From NCBI GenBank assembly GCA_001890945.1, contig MLAX01000003.1:1-64000 (forward strand): a stretch of 64,000 bases of DNA, written 5' to 3'. The notes beneath the pieces were generated by a model. That model saw nothing but the letters and a program-made list of their open reading frames with translations. It made no database searches and was not told where the DNA came from. This DNA comes from Alphaproteobacteria bacterium AO1-B (lineage in GTDB: Bacteria; Pseudomonadota; Alphaproteobacteria; Rhizobiales; Stappiaceae). This document shows, one piece after another, positions 33,905 to 43,060 of this stretch. The position numbers were made by a program, and so were the translations under genes. The first letter of the stretch is position 1. Every line of letters begins with the position of its first letter.

Positions 33905-35161
33905 TTACCGCAGCAGTTCTTCTTCGAAGGGAAAGCGGGACAGCAGCTCAATGCCCTTTTCTGTCACCAGAACCTGTTGCTCAAGTTTGACACCTTCGCA
34001 GCCTCCAGCGGCGCCGATATAGCTTTCAACACAGATCGTCATCCCGGCGACGATCTCTCCGTCATATCCAGCATCGGGAAAATCCCCCTTGTGATACAGA
34101 TAAGGGTATTCGCCCGTCATGCCGCAGCCATGGGCCGAGAGGTAATAGCGGTTGTCGTAGAATTTTTCCGGGATATCCCACGCACGCTCCGCATAGTCCC
34201 GAAAACTCATGCCCGCATGGAGAATGTCCATGTTGCTTTGGACCTGCTCGTACGCAACCTTGTAGAGCTCGCGTTGCGCCTCCGTCGGTTTTCCCGGTCC
34301 AGAATGGAATGTGCGCGAGAAATCGGAATAGTAACCGTGACAACCAACCACATCAGTATCGAGTGCAATCAACTCGTTTTTACCAATGACATTGCTGGAA
34401 GTTTCCTGAAACCACGGGTTCGTCCGGGCGCCTGCGTTAAGAAGCCGTGTTTCGCAATAATCCGCATTCTGCGCGATCACCGATTGATGCAAGACGGACC
34501 ACAATTCATTTTCTGTCATTCCGGGGCGGATTGCATCCCGCAACCTGGCCACGCCGGTCTCGGTCGCCCGTAATGAGGCATTCACGCATTTCATTTCTTC
34601 GCTGGACTTGACCGAACGCGCCATTTCTACCGGCTGTTGGGCATCAACGATGCGCAGACCGCAGTCCTTAAGTGCAATCGCGGTTCCGGCATTCAGCCGC
34701 TCCAGCCCGACGGTTGCTCCTTTCCCGGCAAGCTCCTTGATCAGGTCCGCCATTTCAACTGCCCAGGCCTTTTCCCGGGCCTGAATGCCGGGACCGGCCG
34801 CGACAAAGCTGGCGGTCTTGGCGGGGCGCACTTCGTCAATTGTTTCCAAGCCCTGCCCAAGATGCAGGCATCCGGTAAACTCGAAAAGGAGAGATCTCGC
34901 GGCGGTTAGCAGCAGGTAGCGCGACGGTGCATTGCGTTGACAAAACACCTGCATGTTCCGCGCACCCGTGGCGTAGCGGATGTTGATGGGGTCCGACAGG
35001 ATGACGGCGTCGACGCCAAAGTGAGCCATTTGCTCGCGCACCCGGCCAAGGCGGTAAAGTCTGACGGATTCCAGATCGATCCCTTCACCCTTCGGTGCGC
35101 GATCAAGCAATGCGATTCCATCCAGATCGCTTCGCTTTGCATGCCAGTCGAAATTCGCCAT
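33905..35161 (-). CDS. DddP-like M24 (creatinase-fold) protein lacking the catalytic Asp
   Basis: 418 residues, close in layout to the DMSP lyase DddP: IRYATGARNMQVF, ETRLLNAGARTNPWFQE and a complete metal site Asp268/Asp270/Asp280, His344, Glu379, Glu394. Spacings equal those I recall for Ruegeria DddP (297, 307, 371, 406, 421). Where DddP has the general-base Asp377 (six residues after the metal His, HGVGLCDEWP) this protein has Gly350 (HGCGMTGEYP). DMSP cleavage by the described mechanism is therefore unlikely; a peptidase or other hydrolytic role is possible. It is divergent from a LysR gene that may control it. Confidence 0.8.
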   Translation of the reverse strand: MANFDWHAKRSDLDGIALLDRAPKGEGIDLESVRLYRLGRVREQMAHFGVDAVILSDPINIRYATGARNMQVFCQRNAPSRYLLLTAARSLLFEFTGCLHLGQGLETIDEVRPAKTASFVAAGPGIQAREKAWAVEMADLIKELAGKGATVGLERLNAGTAIALKDCGLRIVDAQQPVEMARSVKSSEEMKCVNASLRATETGVARLRDAIRPGMTENELWSVLHQSVIAQNADYCETRLLNAGARTNPWFQETSSNVIGKNELIALDTDVVGCHGYYSDFSRTFHSGPGKPTEAQRELYKVAYEQVQSNMDILHAGMSFRDYAERAWDIPEKFYDNRYYLSAHGCGMTGEYPYLYHKGDFPDAGYDGEIVAGMTICVESYIGAAGGCEGVKLEQQVLVTEKGIELLSRFPFEEELLR

Positions 35162-35248
35162 GTCGTTTCGCCCAATGAGTTTGAGCCAAAACTAATTCGA
35201 CATCGGCACGCAGTGTATATTGAAAATTCTCAGGCATAGCTATAACCA

Positions 35249-36133
35249 ATGGGAATGGATAGCCGACGAAAATCGCTTCCGCCGCTCGACACGCTTGTGT
35301 TCTTTGAAACGGCGCTGCGCGCCGGCAGCTTCAGCGCTGCAGCGTCTGAGCTTTATGTGTCGCAAGCCGCGGTCAGCAAGCGTGTGAAGCAACTCGAAAA
35401 CTGGCTGGGTGCGGATTTATTTGAGCGCGGCGCGCGGAGCCTCAAACCAACGCAGGCCGGGGCACAACTGGCCGATCCCGTGGCCATGGCGCTGGACTAT
35501 CTTCAAGGCGCGCTTGATCAGGTCAGGTCGCCAGCGGCGTCTTCCGTCCGCATCGCAGCCAATTCAGCCGTGTCAGTCTTTTGGCTGTTCGAGCGCCTTC
35601 GGTCTTTTGCGCTCAGCTCTTCATCCTGTCCTGTCGAAACGGTCGTTAAGGATGATCCCCGCGACGTGCTTTCAGCCAGCAATGACCTTGCCATTATCTA
35701 CGCCGACAAGGTTCCCGAGGGGTGGGAAGGGCATTTGCTGATGGACGAGGAACTGGCCCCTGTTGCCTCTCCCGCTGAGGCCGAACGCTTTGCCAACGCC
35801 CACCAAAATTCGAGGCTGCTGGACTATAAGAGACATGCACCGGACTGGATCAACTGGGACGTATGGCAACAGCGGGAACATCAAAGCGTTTTTCACGGTC
35901 TGACCAAAACATTGTGCCAGAGTTACAGTCATTCCATCGGTTTGGCCTTAGAGGGCGAGGGCATCGCTTTGGCAAGCTGTTCGCTCTTGCAAGCAGACTT
36001 GGCATCCGGGCGGCTTGTGAGGCTGGTCGATAAGCCGCTGAAAACCGGCAAGGGGTACTTTCTGGTTTGGCAGGCAGCGAAAGCTGTGCGGCCGGAAGTT
36101 TATAACCTCGCCAAACATCTCGGTCTAAGCTGA
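35249..36133 (+). CDS. LysR-family regulator (GcvA-like)
   Basis: 294 residues: winged HTH LDTLVFFETALRAGSFSAAASELYVSQAAVSKRVKQLE at 13-50 in the GcvA style, then a co-inducer domain. It is divergent from the DddP-like gene with an 87-bp gap, the usual arrangement of a LysR with its target. Start either ATG 35249 or ATG 35255; neither has a clear ribosome binding site. Confidence 0.9.
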   Translation: MGMDSRRKSLPPLDTLVFFETALRAGSFSAAASELYVSQAAVSKRVKQLENWLGADLFERGARSLKPTQAGAQLADPVAMALDYLQGALDQVRSPAASSVRIAANSAVSVFWLFERLRSFALSSSSCPVETVVKDDPRDVLSASNDLAIIYADKVPEGWEGHLLMDEELAPVASPAEAERFANAHQNSRLLDYKRHAPDWINWDVWQQREHQSVFHGLTKTLCQSYSHSIGLALEGEGIALASCSLLQADLASGRLVRLVDKPLKTGKGYFLVWQAAKAVRPEVYNLAKHLGLS

Positions 36134-36302
36134 TCTTTGTGCAATTGAGTTTGTCGGCACTTTGTTTGCCGAGCAGAAATTCGATTTTATCGCAGGGAAT
36201 GTTCGTTGTTAGCCCCGTCTAACCTAAACTCGACAAAAGTTGCCAATCCCGCATCCACCGCGGTGGGTGGGTGAAGTTGCCAGGCCGGACCTGCTGTACT
36301 GG

Positions 36303-37280
36303 TCAGGCGATTTGATACACAGTTTGGGGTGTCGTAGCGAAGACCCGCTGGTTGTGCGGGGTGACGCCGAAGCGATTCTGATAGGTGCGGATGAAGTGCG
36401 AAGGAGACTCGTAGCCGCACGCCAGTGCGATTTCGGAGATCGACTGCTCCGTCTGCAGCAGCAGGTTCCGCGCTCTAGTCAGCTTCTGGTTTATGGCAAA
36501 CTGTTTTGGCGACATCTTCAGGTGCTTCTGAAACAGGCGCTCCAGTTGCCGCGTAGATATGCCGATGGTACGGGCGATCTCTGACGTTGGAAGGTAGTAG
36601 GGCGCGCTCTCATTGAGCAGCCGGATGGCTTCGGCGATATGCGGATTGCGAATGCCGTGGCGGGCCTGAAGGGATATCTGCTGGGCCGCATCAGCGGGGC
36701 GAACGCCGGAATATACCATCATGTCGGCAATCGCTGCAGCAAGGTCCTCACCGTGTGTCTCGCCAATCAGATGTAGCATCAGATCGGTCGCTGCCGTACC
36801 ACCCGAGGCCGTCACGAACGTTTCGTCGGCGACGAAGACGTTGCGGCACAGTTCAACCTCCGGAAAATTCTCCTGAAAGCTGTCGTGGAAAGACCAGTGG
36901 ATGGCCGCCCGGCGGTTGTTCAGAAATCCGGCGCTTGCCAGCACATGAGCCCCGGAACAGATGGCGCCGATCCGGGTGCCGCGTGCCCGTTCGCGGCGCA
37001 GGAAGGCGAGCACGTCCGAGGTCGCTTTTTCGCCGACATTCTGGCCAGAAATCAGAAACAGGCTGCTGCGCGGCGGCAAATCCGTTAGGCCCTGATCGAC
37101 AAGGGTGACCGTCCTGTTTGAACAAACGGCGCGCTCACCATCAACTGATGCAAGCCGCCAGCGGTAAATCTCCTCACCCTGAAGCAGATTGGCGATGCGC
37201 AGCGGCTCAACGGCACAGGCAAAGGCAATGTGGGAAAAATCGTCGAGCAGCAGGAAGGTGACGTCGCGCGTTGTGGGCAT
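36303..37280 (-). CDS. GlxA-family regulator: DJ-1/PfpI domain plus AraC HTH
   Basis: 325 residues. The N-terminal amidotransferase-like domain includes GAICSGAHVLASAGFL; the C-terminal AraC domain runs from TSEIARTIGISTRQLERLFQ to IALACGYESPSHFIRTYQNRFG. The ATG at 37280 has GGAG upstream and is preferred over 37334. Members of this family (GbdR, CdhR) respond to glycine betaine, carnitine and related amines in other proteobacteria, which fits the betaine-type genes downstream; the actual ligand is not shown. Divergent from the GntR gene. Confidence 0.88.
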   Translation of the reverse strand: MPTTRDVTFLLLDDFSHIAFACAVEPLRIANLLQGEEIYRWRLASVDGERAVCSNRTVTLVDQGLTDLPPRSSLFLISGQNVGEKATSDVLAFLRRERARGTRIGAICSGAHVLASAGFLNNRRAAIHWSFHDSFQENFPEVELCRNVFVADETFVTASGGTAATDLMLHLIGETHGEDLAAAIADMMVYSGVRPADAAQQISLQARHGIRNPHIAEAIRLLNESAPYYLPTSEIARTIGISTRQLERLFQKHLKMSPKQFAINQKLTRARNLLLQTEQSISEIALACGYESPSHFIRTYQNRFGVTPHNQRVFATTPQTVYQIA

Positions 37281-37366
37281 GTCGCTTTTCTCCGGAGCCT
37301 GTCGCCTTGGCCCGTTTCGAGCATCGGGCATCATTGTATGATTTATGTGTTGTCATTGTATTCACA

Positions 37367-37376
37367 TTGTATACAA
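37367..37376. promoter_or_regulatory. GntR-type operator TTGTATACAA
   Basis: A perfect 10-bp palindrome 33 bp before the GntR start. Two related half-like sequences (TTGTATGAT, TTGTATTCA) precede it. FadR-subfamily GntR proteins often bind such TNGTATACNA-like sites. Confidence 0.6.
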
Positions 37377-37409
37377 ATCGGTCAACCAAAATCGAAACGG
37401 AGCGGAGTG

Positions 37410-38120
37410 ATGCCCCCTCAGCGTGGAACGGCCAAGACGGTCGCCTATGAAGATCTGAAGCGTGCGATCCTGACGCTGGAGCGCAAGCCCGGAAGTGCGC
37501 TTGAAGAAACAGAGCTTTGTGATCTCTACGGACTGTCACGCACACCCTTGCGGGAGGTGCTGCAGCAGTTGTCCGGCGAGGGGTATGTCTCGTTGCAGCT
37601 CAATCGCGGCGCGCGTGTTTCCGATATGACTCATTTCACGCTGCGCGATTTCTTCCTGGCCGCACCGCTGATTTACAGCGCCATACTGCGCCTGGCTGCC
37701 CAGAACGCCACGCCGGCACAGATCGATGAACTGAAGGCGGCACAAGATGCCTTTCGGGAGGCGATGGACACCGGTGACGTGACCGCGCGTGCGCTGACGA
37801 ACGATCGTTTTCACCGCATCACCGGCCTGATGGCCGGCAACAGCTACCTGATGGCGAGCCTTGACCGGCTGCTGATTGACCACACCCGCATCGGAATGAC
37901 GTTCTTCCGCCCGAAAAACGGGGTGAAGGACGATCGGCTTAAACTGGCCGGTGCGCAGCACGACGAGATGATCGTTGCCATAGAGGACGGCAATGAAGAC
38001 CGCGCCGCTGAACTGGCGCTCGAACACTGGGCACTGTCGCGGGACCAGATCGAACTCTTTGTCATGCCGCCCGGGCTGGAAGCCCCACTCGGCCAGCCTC
38101 CCAAACTCAAATCCGCCTGA
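37410..38120 (+). CDS. GntR-family regulator, FadR subfamily (FCD domain)
   Basis: 236 residues: winged HTH YEDLKRAILTLERKPGSALEETELCDLYGLSRTPLREVLQQL, then an all-helical FCD sensor with NDRFHRITGLMAGN and HDEMIVAIEDGNEDRA carrying the metal-binding Asp/His residues of the class. ATG 37410 is chosen over a frame extension to 37230, which would read through the GlxA gene's 5' part. It heads the DapA-ALDH-DAO set on the same strand and probably represses it, with an organic acid or imino acid as inducer. Confidence 0.9.
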   Translation: MPPQRGTAKTVAYEDLKRAILTLERKPGSALEETELCDLYGLSRTPLREVLQQLSGEGYVSLQLNRGARVSDMTHFTLRDFFLAAPLIYSAILRLAAQNATPAQIDELKAAQDAFREAMDTGDVTARALTNDRFHRITGLMAGNSYLMASLDRLLIDHTRIGMTFFRPKNGVKDDRLKLAGAQHDEMIVAIEDGNEDRAAELALEHWALSRDQIELFVMPPGLEAPLGQPPKLKSA

Positions 38121-38137
38121 AGCCGGAGACCATCTGG

Positions 38138-39055
38138 ATGACACCAAGACTAACCTTTGAGGGTATCTATACGCCTGCCGTGACGCCCTATGATACGGAC
38201 GGTAATGTCGTCTGGGATGCGCTGGAAAAGGTGATCGACCACCTTGTCGACAGCGGCGTTCATGGCGTAGTTTCAGGCGGTTCAACTGGCGAGAACTATA
38301 CCCAGACGGTGGAAGAGCGTCTGGAACTTGCGCAGTTCACAAAGGACAAGCTAGCGGGACGTCTTCCGCTAATCGTCGGTACGGGCACTATGCGCACGCC
38401 GGACTCCATCGCTTTGGCTGAAGGTGCGGCAAAGATGGATGCCGAAGCCGTCTTGGTGGCCACGCCACCTTATGCCGTGCCGACGGAGCGGGAGAATGCG
38501 CTTAATGTCCTGACCATCGACCGGGCGGCGGATCTACCGATCATGCTTTACAATTATCCGGGCCGGATGGGCGTCAACATGGGCGAGGAGTTCCTGGACC
38601 GGGTTGGCCGGTCCAGCAATGTTTGCGCCATCAAGGAAAGCTCTGGCGACATTAACCGGGTGCATCTGCTGGCCCGTGACTATCCGCATATCCAGATGTC
38701 ATGTGGCATGGACGACCAAGCACTGGAGTTCTTTGCCTGGGGTGCGCGGAGCTGGGTTTGTGCCGGCTCCAATTTCTTGCCCGAGGAACATGTCGCGCTC
38801 TACCAGGCTTGTGCGGTCGAGGGCGATTTTTCCAAGGGGCGCAAAATAATGTCGGCAATGATGCCGTTGATGCGCGTCCTGGAGCAGGGCGGCAAATTCA
38901 TCCAGTGCGTCAAGCACGGAGTTGAGATGAGTGGTCTTTATGCCGGACCGCCTCGCCCCCCGCTGAAGGCGCTGAATAAGGACGACAAACGCCAACTCGA
39001 GCAGGTTGTTCGTGTGTTGAAATCCACCATTGATGACATAACGGCAGGAGCGTGA
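38138..39055 (+). CDS. Dihydrodipicolinate-synthase-family lyase (candidate hydroxyproline-pathway deaminase)
   Basis: 305 residues, TIM barrel with GSTGENYTQT (carboxylate-binding loop), LYNYPGRMGVNM (catalytic Tyr) and IKESSGD (Schiff-base Lys). It is not in a lysine-biosynthesis context. Between a GntR regulator and ALDH/DAO genes, its likely role is 1-pyrroline-4-hydroxy-2-carboxylate deaminase or a related acid-sugar dehydratase; the first is favoured because an HpbD-type epimerase lies nearby. Stop codon overlaps a possible GTG start of the ALDH gene. Confidence 0.85.
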   Translation: MTPRLTFEGIYTPAVTPYDTDGNVVWDALEKVIDHLVDSGVHGVVSGGSTGENYTQTVEERLELAQFTKDKLAGRLPLIVGTGTMRTPDSIALAEGAAKMDAEAVLVATPPYAVPTERENALNVLTIDRAADLPIMLYNYPGRMGVNMGEEFLDRVGRSSNVCAIKESSGDINRVHLLARDYPHIQMSCGMDDQALEFFAWGARSWVCAGSNFLPEEHVALYQACAVEGDFSKGRKIMSAMMPLMRVLEQGGKFIQCVKHGVEMSGLYAGPPRPPLKALNKDDKRQLEQVVRVLKSTIDDITAGA

Positions 39056-39057
39056 CC

Positions 39058-40557
39058 ATGACCGATCTTCTGACGCGTGAAGAGTACAAGGCTCTGGCCG
39101 CCAAACTCACCTTGCCGACCAACGCCTTTATCGATGGCAGCTATCGACCGGCACAATCTGGAGAGACATTCTCAAGCGTAAACCCGGCCACGGGTGAGAC
39201 GCTGGCTGATATAGCGGCCTGCAGCTCTGAGGATGTCGACTTCGCTGTTTCAAAAGCGCGCGATGCATTTGAAGACGGGCGCTGGTCGAAACTGTCTCCT
39301 GGTGAACGGAAGAACGTTCTGATCCGCTTTGCCAAATTGCTCACCCGGAACCGGCGGGAATTGGCGGTGATGGAAAGCCTCGACAGCGGCAAAACCATCT
39401 TCGACTGCGAGACCGTTGATGTTCCGGAGACAATCCATTGTCTGAAATGGCACGCGGAGGCGATCGACAAGATCTACGATCAGGTGTCCCCTGCATCTGA
39501 TGACCACATCGCGATGATCGTGCGTGAGCCGATTGGTGTGGTGGGTCTTGTGCTGCCATGGAACTTCCCGCTCTTGATGCTGGCCTGGAAAATTGGGCCT
39601 GCACTGGCAGCGGGTTGTTCGGTGATCGTCAAGCCGGCGGAAGAAACCTCTCTAACGGCGCTGCGCGTTGCCGAACTTGCCATGGAGGCGGGCATCCCTC
39701 GCGGTGTCTTTAACGTGGTGCCGGGCACCGGTCCGGAGGTCGGCGAGCCGCTCGGGCGACATATGGATGTTGATATGGTGTCTTTCACCGGATCGACCGA
39801 AACGGGCCGTAGGTTCCTGCACTACGCGGCAGACAGTAATCTGAAGGAAGTCGTTCTAGAGATGGGCGGCAAGAACCCCAGCGTTGTCCTGAAAGATGCA
39901 GACAATCTCGATCGTGTTGCTGCTCACGTGGTCAACGGCGCTTTCTGGAACATGGGCGAAAACTGCTCGGCGAGCTCACGCCTGATCGTCGAAGAGGAGA
40001 TCAAGGACGCGCTGATGGAGCGGATCCTAGCTCATACCCGTGAATGGACCCTTGGAGATCCGCTTGATCCGGAGCACCGGGTCGGTGCGCTTGTATCAAG
40101 CGCGCATTTCCAGAAGGTCTGTTCCTATTTGGATACAGATGCCGATGTCCTGACGGGCGGTAAAAGCCATGACGGAGCCTATGTGGAGCCGACCGTGCTC
40201 GAGGTGGATGCGTCTTCGGCGCTTGCCAGGGAGGAGATCTTCGGTCCTGTCCTGAGTGTCCTGACGGTGCGCGGGTTTGATGAAGCGATTGCTATGGCCA
40301 ACGCCACGGATTATGGCCTTGCCGCATCGATCTTCACTTCCAACACCAAGAAGGCCCTGCGCGGCGCGCGGGCAATCCGGGCAGGGACCGTTACGGTAAA
40401 CTGTTTCGGCGAAGGCGATATCTCGACGCCCTTCGGAGGTTACAAGCAGTCCGGGTTTGGCGGCCGTGATAACAGCCTTGCAGCCCATGACCAGTACACC
40501 CAGCTGAAGACAATCTGGGTGGATCTCGCTGACGACGAGGACGAGGCGGTCGGCTGA
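39058..40557 (+). CDS. Aldehyde dehydrogenase (PuuC/2-oxoglutarate-semialdehyde dehydrogenase-like)
   Basis: 499 residues with LPWNFPLLMLAWK, FTGSTETGRRF, LEMGGKNPSV (general base Glu), WNMGENCSASSR (catalytic Cys) and EEIFGPVLSV. The ATG at 39058 has AGGAG 7 nt upstream; a GTG two codons earlier is less likely. Resembles gamma-glutamylaminobutyraldehyde dehydrogenases in sequence style, but with the DapA-family neighbour a 2-oxoglutarate-semialdehyde role is equally reasonable. Its stop shares one base with the next start (TGATG). Confidence 0.92.
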   Translation: MTDLLTREEYKALAAKLTLPTNAFIDGSYRPAQSGETFSSVNPATGETLADIAACSSEDVDFAVSKARDAFEDGRWSKLSPGERKNVLIRFAKLLTRNRRELAVMESLDSGKTIFDCETVDVPETIHCLKWHAEAIDKIYDQVSPASDDHIAMIVREPIGVVGLVLPWNFPLLMLAWKIGPALAAGCSVIVKPAEETSLTALRVAELAMEAGIPRGVFNVVPGTGPEVGEPLGRHMDVDMVSFTGSTETGRRFLHYAADSNLKEVVLEMGGKNPSVVLKDADNLDRVAAHVVNGAFWNMGENCSASSRLIVEEEIKDALMERILAHTREWTLGDPLDPEHRVGALVSSAHFQKVCSYLDTDADVLTGGKSHDGAYVEPTVLEVDASSALAREEIFGPVLSVLTVRGFDEAIAMANATDYGLAASIFTSNTKKALRGARAIRAGTVTVNCFGEGDISTPFGGYKQSGFGGRDNSLAAHDQYTQLKTIWVDLADDEDEAVG

Positions 40558-41894
40558 TGCAGCGGGCCGCCAAATGCCTGCCAAGTTTGCAAGGGCCGGC
40601 GGCCTGGAACCGGATCCTGCCGGCACCGCTGCGGCCGCAGGTTCTCGCCGAGGATCTCACTGCGGACGTCACCATCATCGGTGCAGGCTTCGCCGGGCTC
40701 AGCGCGGCGCGGCGGCTGACGCAGATCGATGCCGGCTTGAAGGTTATCGTGTTGGATGCCTTGCCCATCGCAGAGAGTTCTGCCGGACGCAATTCCGGGT
40801 TCATGATCGATCTGCCGCATGAACTGACATCAGAGGACTATGCCGGGGCTGGTGACGACAAGTCCCTGATAGCCCTCAATCGTCAGGCTATCCATTTCGC
40901 ACGCGAAGCGGTAGACGAATACCAGATTGACGCGAATTATTTCGATCCGGCGGGCAAGGTAAACGGTGCTGCCAGCGTGAAGGCTGCCGCTCATAACAAG
41001 AGCTATGCGCAACACCTTGCCAGCCTTGGCGAAGACTATGAACTGCTTGACCAGCGCCAAATGACGGAGCTGACGGGAAGTCGGCACTATCTTGGCGGGC
41101 TCTATACCCCCGGCACAGTGATGCTGCAGCCAGCAGGTTATGTGCGGGGTCTGGCTGCCGGGTTGCGGCGGGCCAGCGTATCAGTCTTTGAAGAAAGCCC
41201 GGTGACCTCGTTCTCCAAGCAGGACTCGGGCTGGCTCGTCGTGACGCCCGGCGGCAAGGTCTCAACCGGCAAAATCATTCTGACAATCAATGGCCATCTG
41301 GAAAGTTTCGGTTATGAACGTGACCGGTTGATGCAGCTGTTCCTGTTTGCCGTGATGACTCCGGAGCTTGATAACGATGCAATGATGAAACTCGGTGGAC
41401 AGCCTCGCTGGGGGATCACTCCCTCCGACCCGATGGGGACGACCCTGAGGCGGATCGATACCGGTCAGGGCGGCAATCGGATTGTCACCCGCACCTGTGC
41501 AGTTCTGAAGCCGGATATGCGGCTGACGCAAGCGCATGTCGACAGGGCAGCCGCAGTTATGCAGGACAAGTTCGACCGGCGCTTCCCGAAATTGGCCGGA
41601 CTGAAGATGGAGTATCGCTGGGCTGGACACCTATGCCTGTCTATGAACGGTGTGGCCGTGATGCGGGAACTGGAGGACGGTGTCTATTCCGGCTGTGTTC
41701 AAAACGGTCTTGGCACAGCACGCGGAACTCTGACCGGGATGGGTGCCGCGGAACTTGCCCTCGGTATCGAGAGCGACATCACGCGGCATTTCGGTTCGGA
41801 AGCTCTACCCAAAAAACTGCCGCCGCAGCCGTTTCGTGAACTTGGTGCTAATTTAGTGTTGCGCTGGAAGGAATGGCGGGCTGCTGAAGAATAG
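40557..41894 (+). CDS. DAO-type FAD oxidoreductase (glycine/D-amino-acid oxidase family)
   Basis: 445 residues: FAD-binding VTIIGAGFAGLSAARRL near residue 38 after a proline-rich lead, AESSAGRNSGFMIDLP typical of the PuuB/OrdL branch, and a C-terminal GVYSGCVQNGLGTARGT that closes the FAD site. Translationally coupled to the ALDH gene. PuuB-like proteins oxidise gamma-glutamylputrescine; in this context oxidation of cis-4-hydroxy-D-proline or an N-methylated amine is also possible. No signal peptide. Confidence 0.88.
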   Translation: MQRAAKCLPSLQGPAAWNRILPAPLRPQVLAEDLTADVTIIGAGFAGLSAARRLTQIDAGLKVIVLDALPIAESSAGRNSGFMIDLPHELTSEDYAGAGDDKSLIALNRQAIHFAREAVDEYQIDANYFDPAGKVNGAASVKAAAHNKSYAQHLASLGEDYELLDQRQMTELTGSRHYLGGLYTPGTVMLQPAGYVRGLAAGLRRASVSVFEESPVTSFSKQDSGWLVVTPGGKVSTGKIILTINGHLESFGYERDRLMQLFLFAVMTPELDNDAMMKLGGQPRWGITPSDPMGTTLRRIDTGQGGNRIVTRTCAVLKPDMRLTQAHVDRAAAVMQDKFDRRFPKLAGLKMEYRWAGHLCLSMNGVAVMRELEDGVYSGCVQNGLGTARGTLTGMGAAELALGIESDITRHFGSEALPKKLPPQPFRELGANLVLRWKEWRAAEE

Positions 41895-41946
41895 ATGCGC
41901 CACGCCGAAAGCATCTTAAAACCATCAGCCGTTGACTGTTCAAGCC

Positions 41947-42969
41947 TCAATAGACCCAACTGAAGGCATAACCGGCGAGCAGGGAGCCGGTGATGGCCAG
42001 CGCCAGGTAGAGTAAGAAGGGACGCAGTCTCAGCACGGGAAAGATCGCGAGCGCTCCCCAGATGCTGACGACGCCTCCAGAGACGAGGAAAGCCATCGCC
42101 GCGCCTGGGGACATGCCGTTGTCGATGAGACCGCGCGTGAGTGGCAAGGCGGCGTAGCCGTCAATATAGGCTGGCGCCCCAACAAAAACGGCAGCGGGGA
42201 TCGCCCACCATTTGTCGGCGCCAACATATACAGCGAGAGAGCCCGGTGTCAGCGCCTGGTTCAAGGCAAATTCGGCAAAGAAAGCCGGGATCAAGCAGAT
42301 CAGGATCAGCCGGGTTGTGGCGAATCCCTGTCGGAAGAAGGTTTCGCGCCGGTCAGCGTTCAGCCAAACCCTCGGCGCGAAGCTGGCCGCTCCGCAGCAG
42401 GTTCTTGTCTTGAGGGACGAGGCCAGACCATTTTTTCTGAGCGCCGACTGACCGGATTTTCCGGCTGTCAGAAATGCCGTCACAGTGCCGCCGAAGAGGC
42501 CGAGCCCGAAGGCTGCAACAGTTTTTCCAATGGCAAGTGCAAGGCCCAGAGTGGCCGCAGTTGTCGCAAGCATTGCCGGATCTGTGACAGGCGAAGACAG
42601 CCAGAAAGCCATGACGGGTGCGAGCGGCACACCTGCTGCGAGAAGGCCAACCATCAAGGGCAGAACTGTCACGCCGCATACGGGAGTGATCGCACCGATC
42701 GCCGCGGCGGCCAAGATGGCACGTGCCATATGCCCCTCAAAGGCCCGGCTGATGATCTTGTCGGCACCGCTGGCCATGATCCAGGCTGTGAGGAGGATGC
42801 CCGGCACGACCAGTGGGGCAACTGCAATGAGCCCCTCAACGGTGAAGACCGCGCCATTCCAGACGAAATCTGGCCAATGCCATGTGATGATCGCAAAGAC
42901 CAAAAGACCAATCCCGGCAAGATACAGGCGCGTTGGACGCGAAAATGATGCGGCTGTCTGATCTGCCAT
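41947..42969 (-). CDS. Permease of the ArsP/DUF318 (PF03773-like) family
   Basis: A 340-residue membrane protein with about eight hydrophobic segments and the family pattern TPVCGVTVLPLMVGLLAAGVPL plus a second half with GAPAYIDGYAALPLTRGL. A cytoplasmic loop carries TRTCCGAASF, a vicinal Cys pair that could bind a soft metal or arsenical. Relatives export trivalent organoarsenicals. It is divergent from a LysR gene (92-nt gap) and unrelated in function to the DAO gene with which it converges. Confidence 0.75.
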   Translation of the reverse strand: MADQTAASFSRPTRLYLAGIGLLVFAIITWHWPDFVWNGAVFTVEGLIAVAPLVVPGILLTAWIMASGADKIISRAFEGHMARAILAAAAIGAITPVCGVTVLPLMVGLLAAGVPLAPVMAFWLSSPVTDPAMLATTAATLGLALAIGKTVAAFGLGLFGGTVTAFLTAGKSGQSALRKNGLASSLKTRTCCGAASFAPRVWLNADRRETFFRQGFATTRLILICLIPAFFAEFALNQALTPGSLAVYVGADKWWAIPAAVFVGAPAYIDGYAALPLTRGLIDNGMSPGAAMAFLVSGGVVSIWGALAIFPVLRLRPFLLYLALAITGSLLAGYAFSWVY

Positions 42970-43024
42970 GTCGGGTCCCCTGAGCTTGACGGGATCAGGA
43001 TAGATATGCTGAATTCATCAGTAA

Positions 43025-43050
43025 AACGAATATCGTTAATATCAGATATT
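43025..43050. promoter_or_regulatory. Two abutting 13-bp palindromes before the LysR gene
   Basis: AACGA-ATA-TCGTT at 43025-43037 is followed without gap by AATATC-A-GATATT at 43038-43050, ending 10 bp before the LysR ATG. They lie in the divergent LysR/permease promoter and are probable binding sites for this LysR, which typically uses dyad sites of this size. Confidence 0.6.
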
Positions 43051-43060
43051 GGTAAATTCG

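Noticed and set aside
33905..35161. Annotation as functional DMSP lyase dddP
   Set aside because: General-base Asp is replaced by Gly although the metal ligands are intact, so the described lyase mechanism is not supported.
39052..40557. Simple putrescine (Puu) pathway from the PuuC-like ALDH and PuuB-like oxidase
   Set aside because: No gamma-glutamylputrescine synthetase or hydrolase; a DapA-family lyase is present instead, and HpbD is nearby. Kept only as an alternative.
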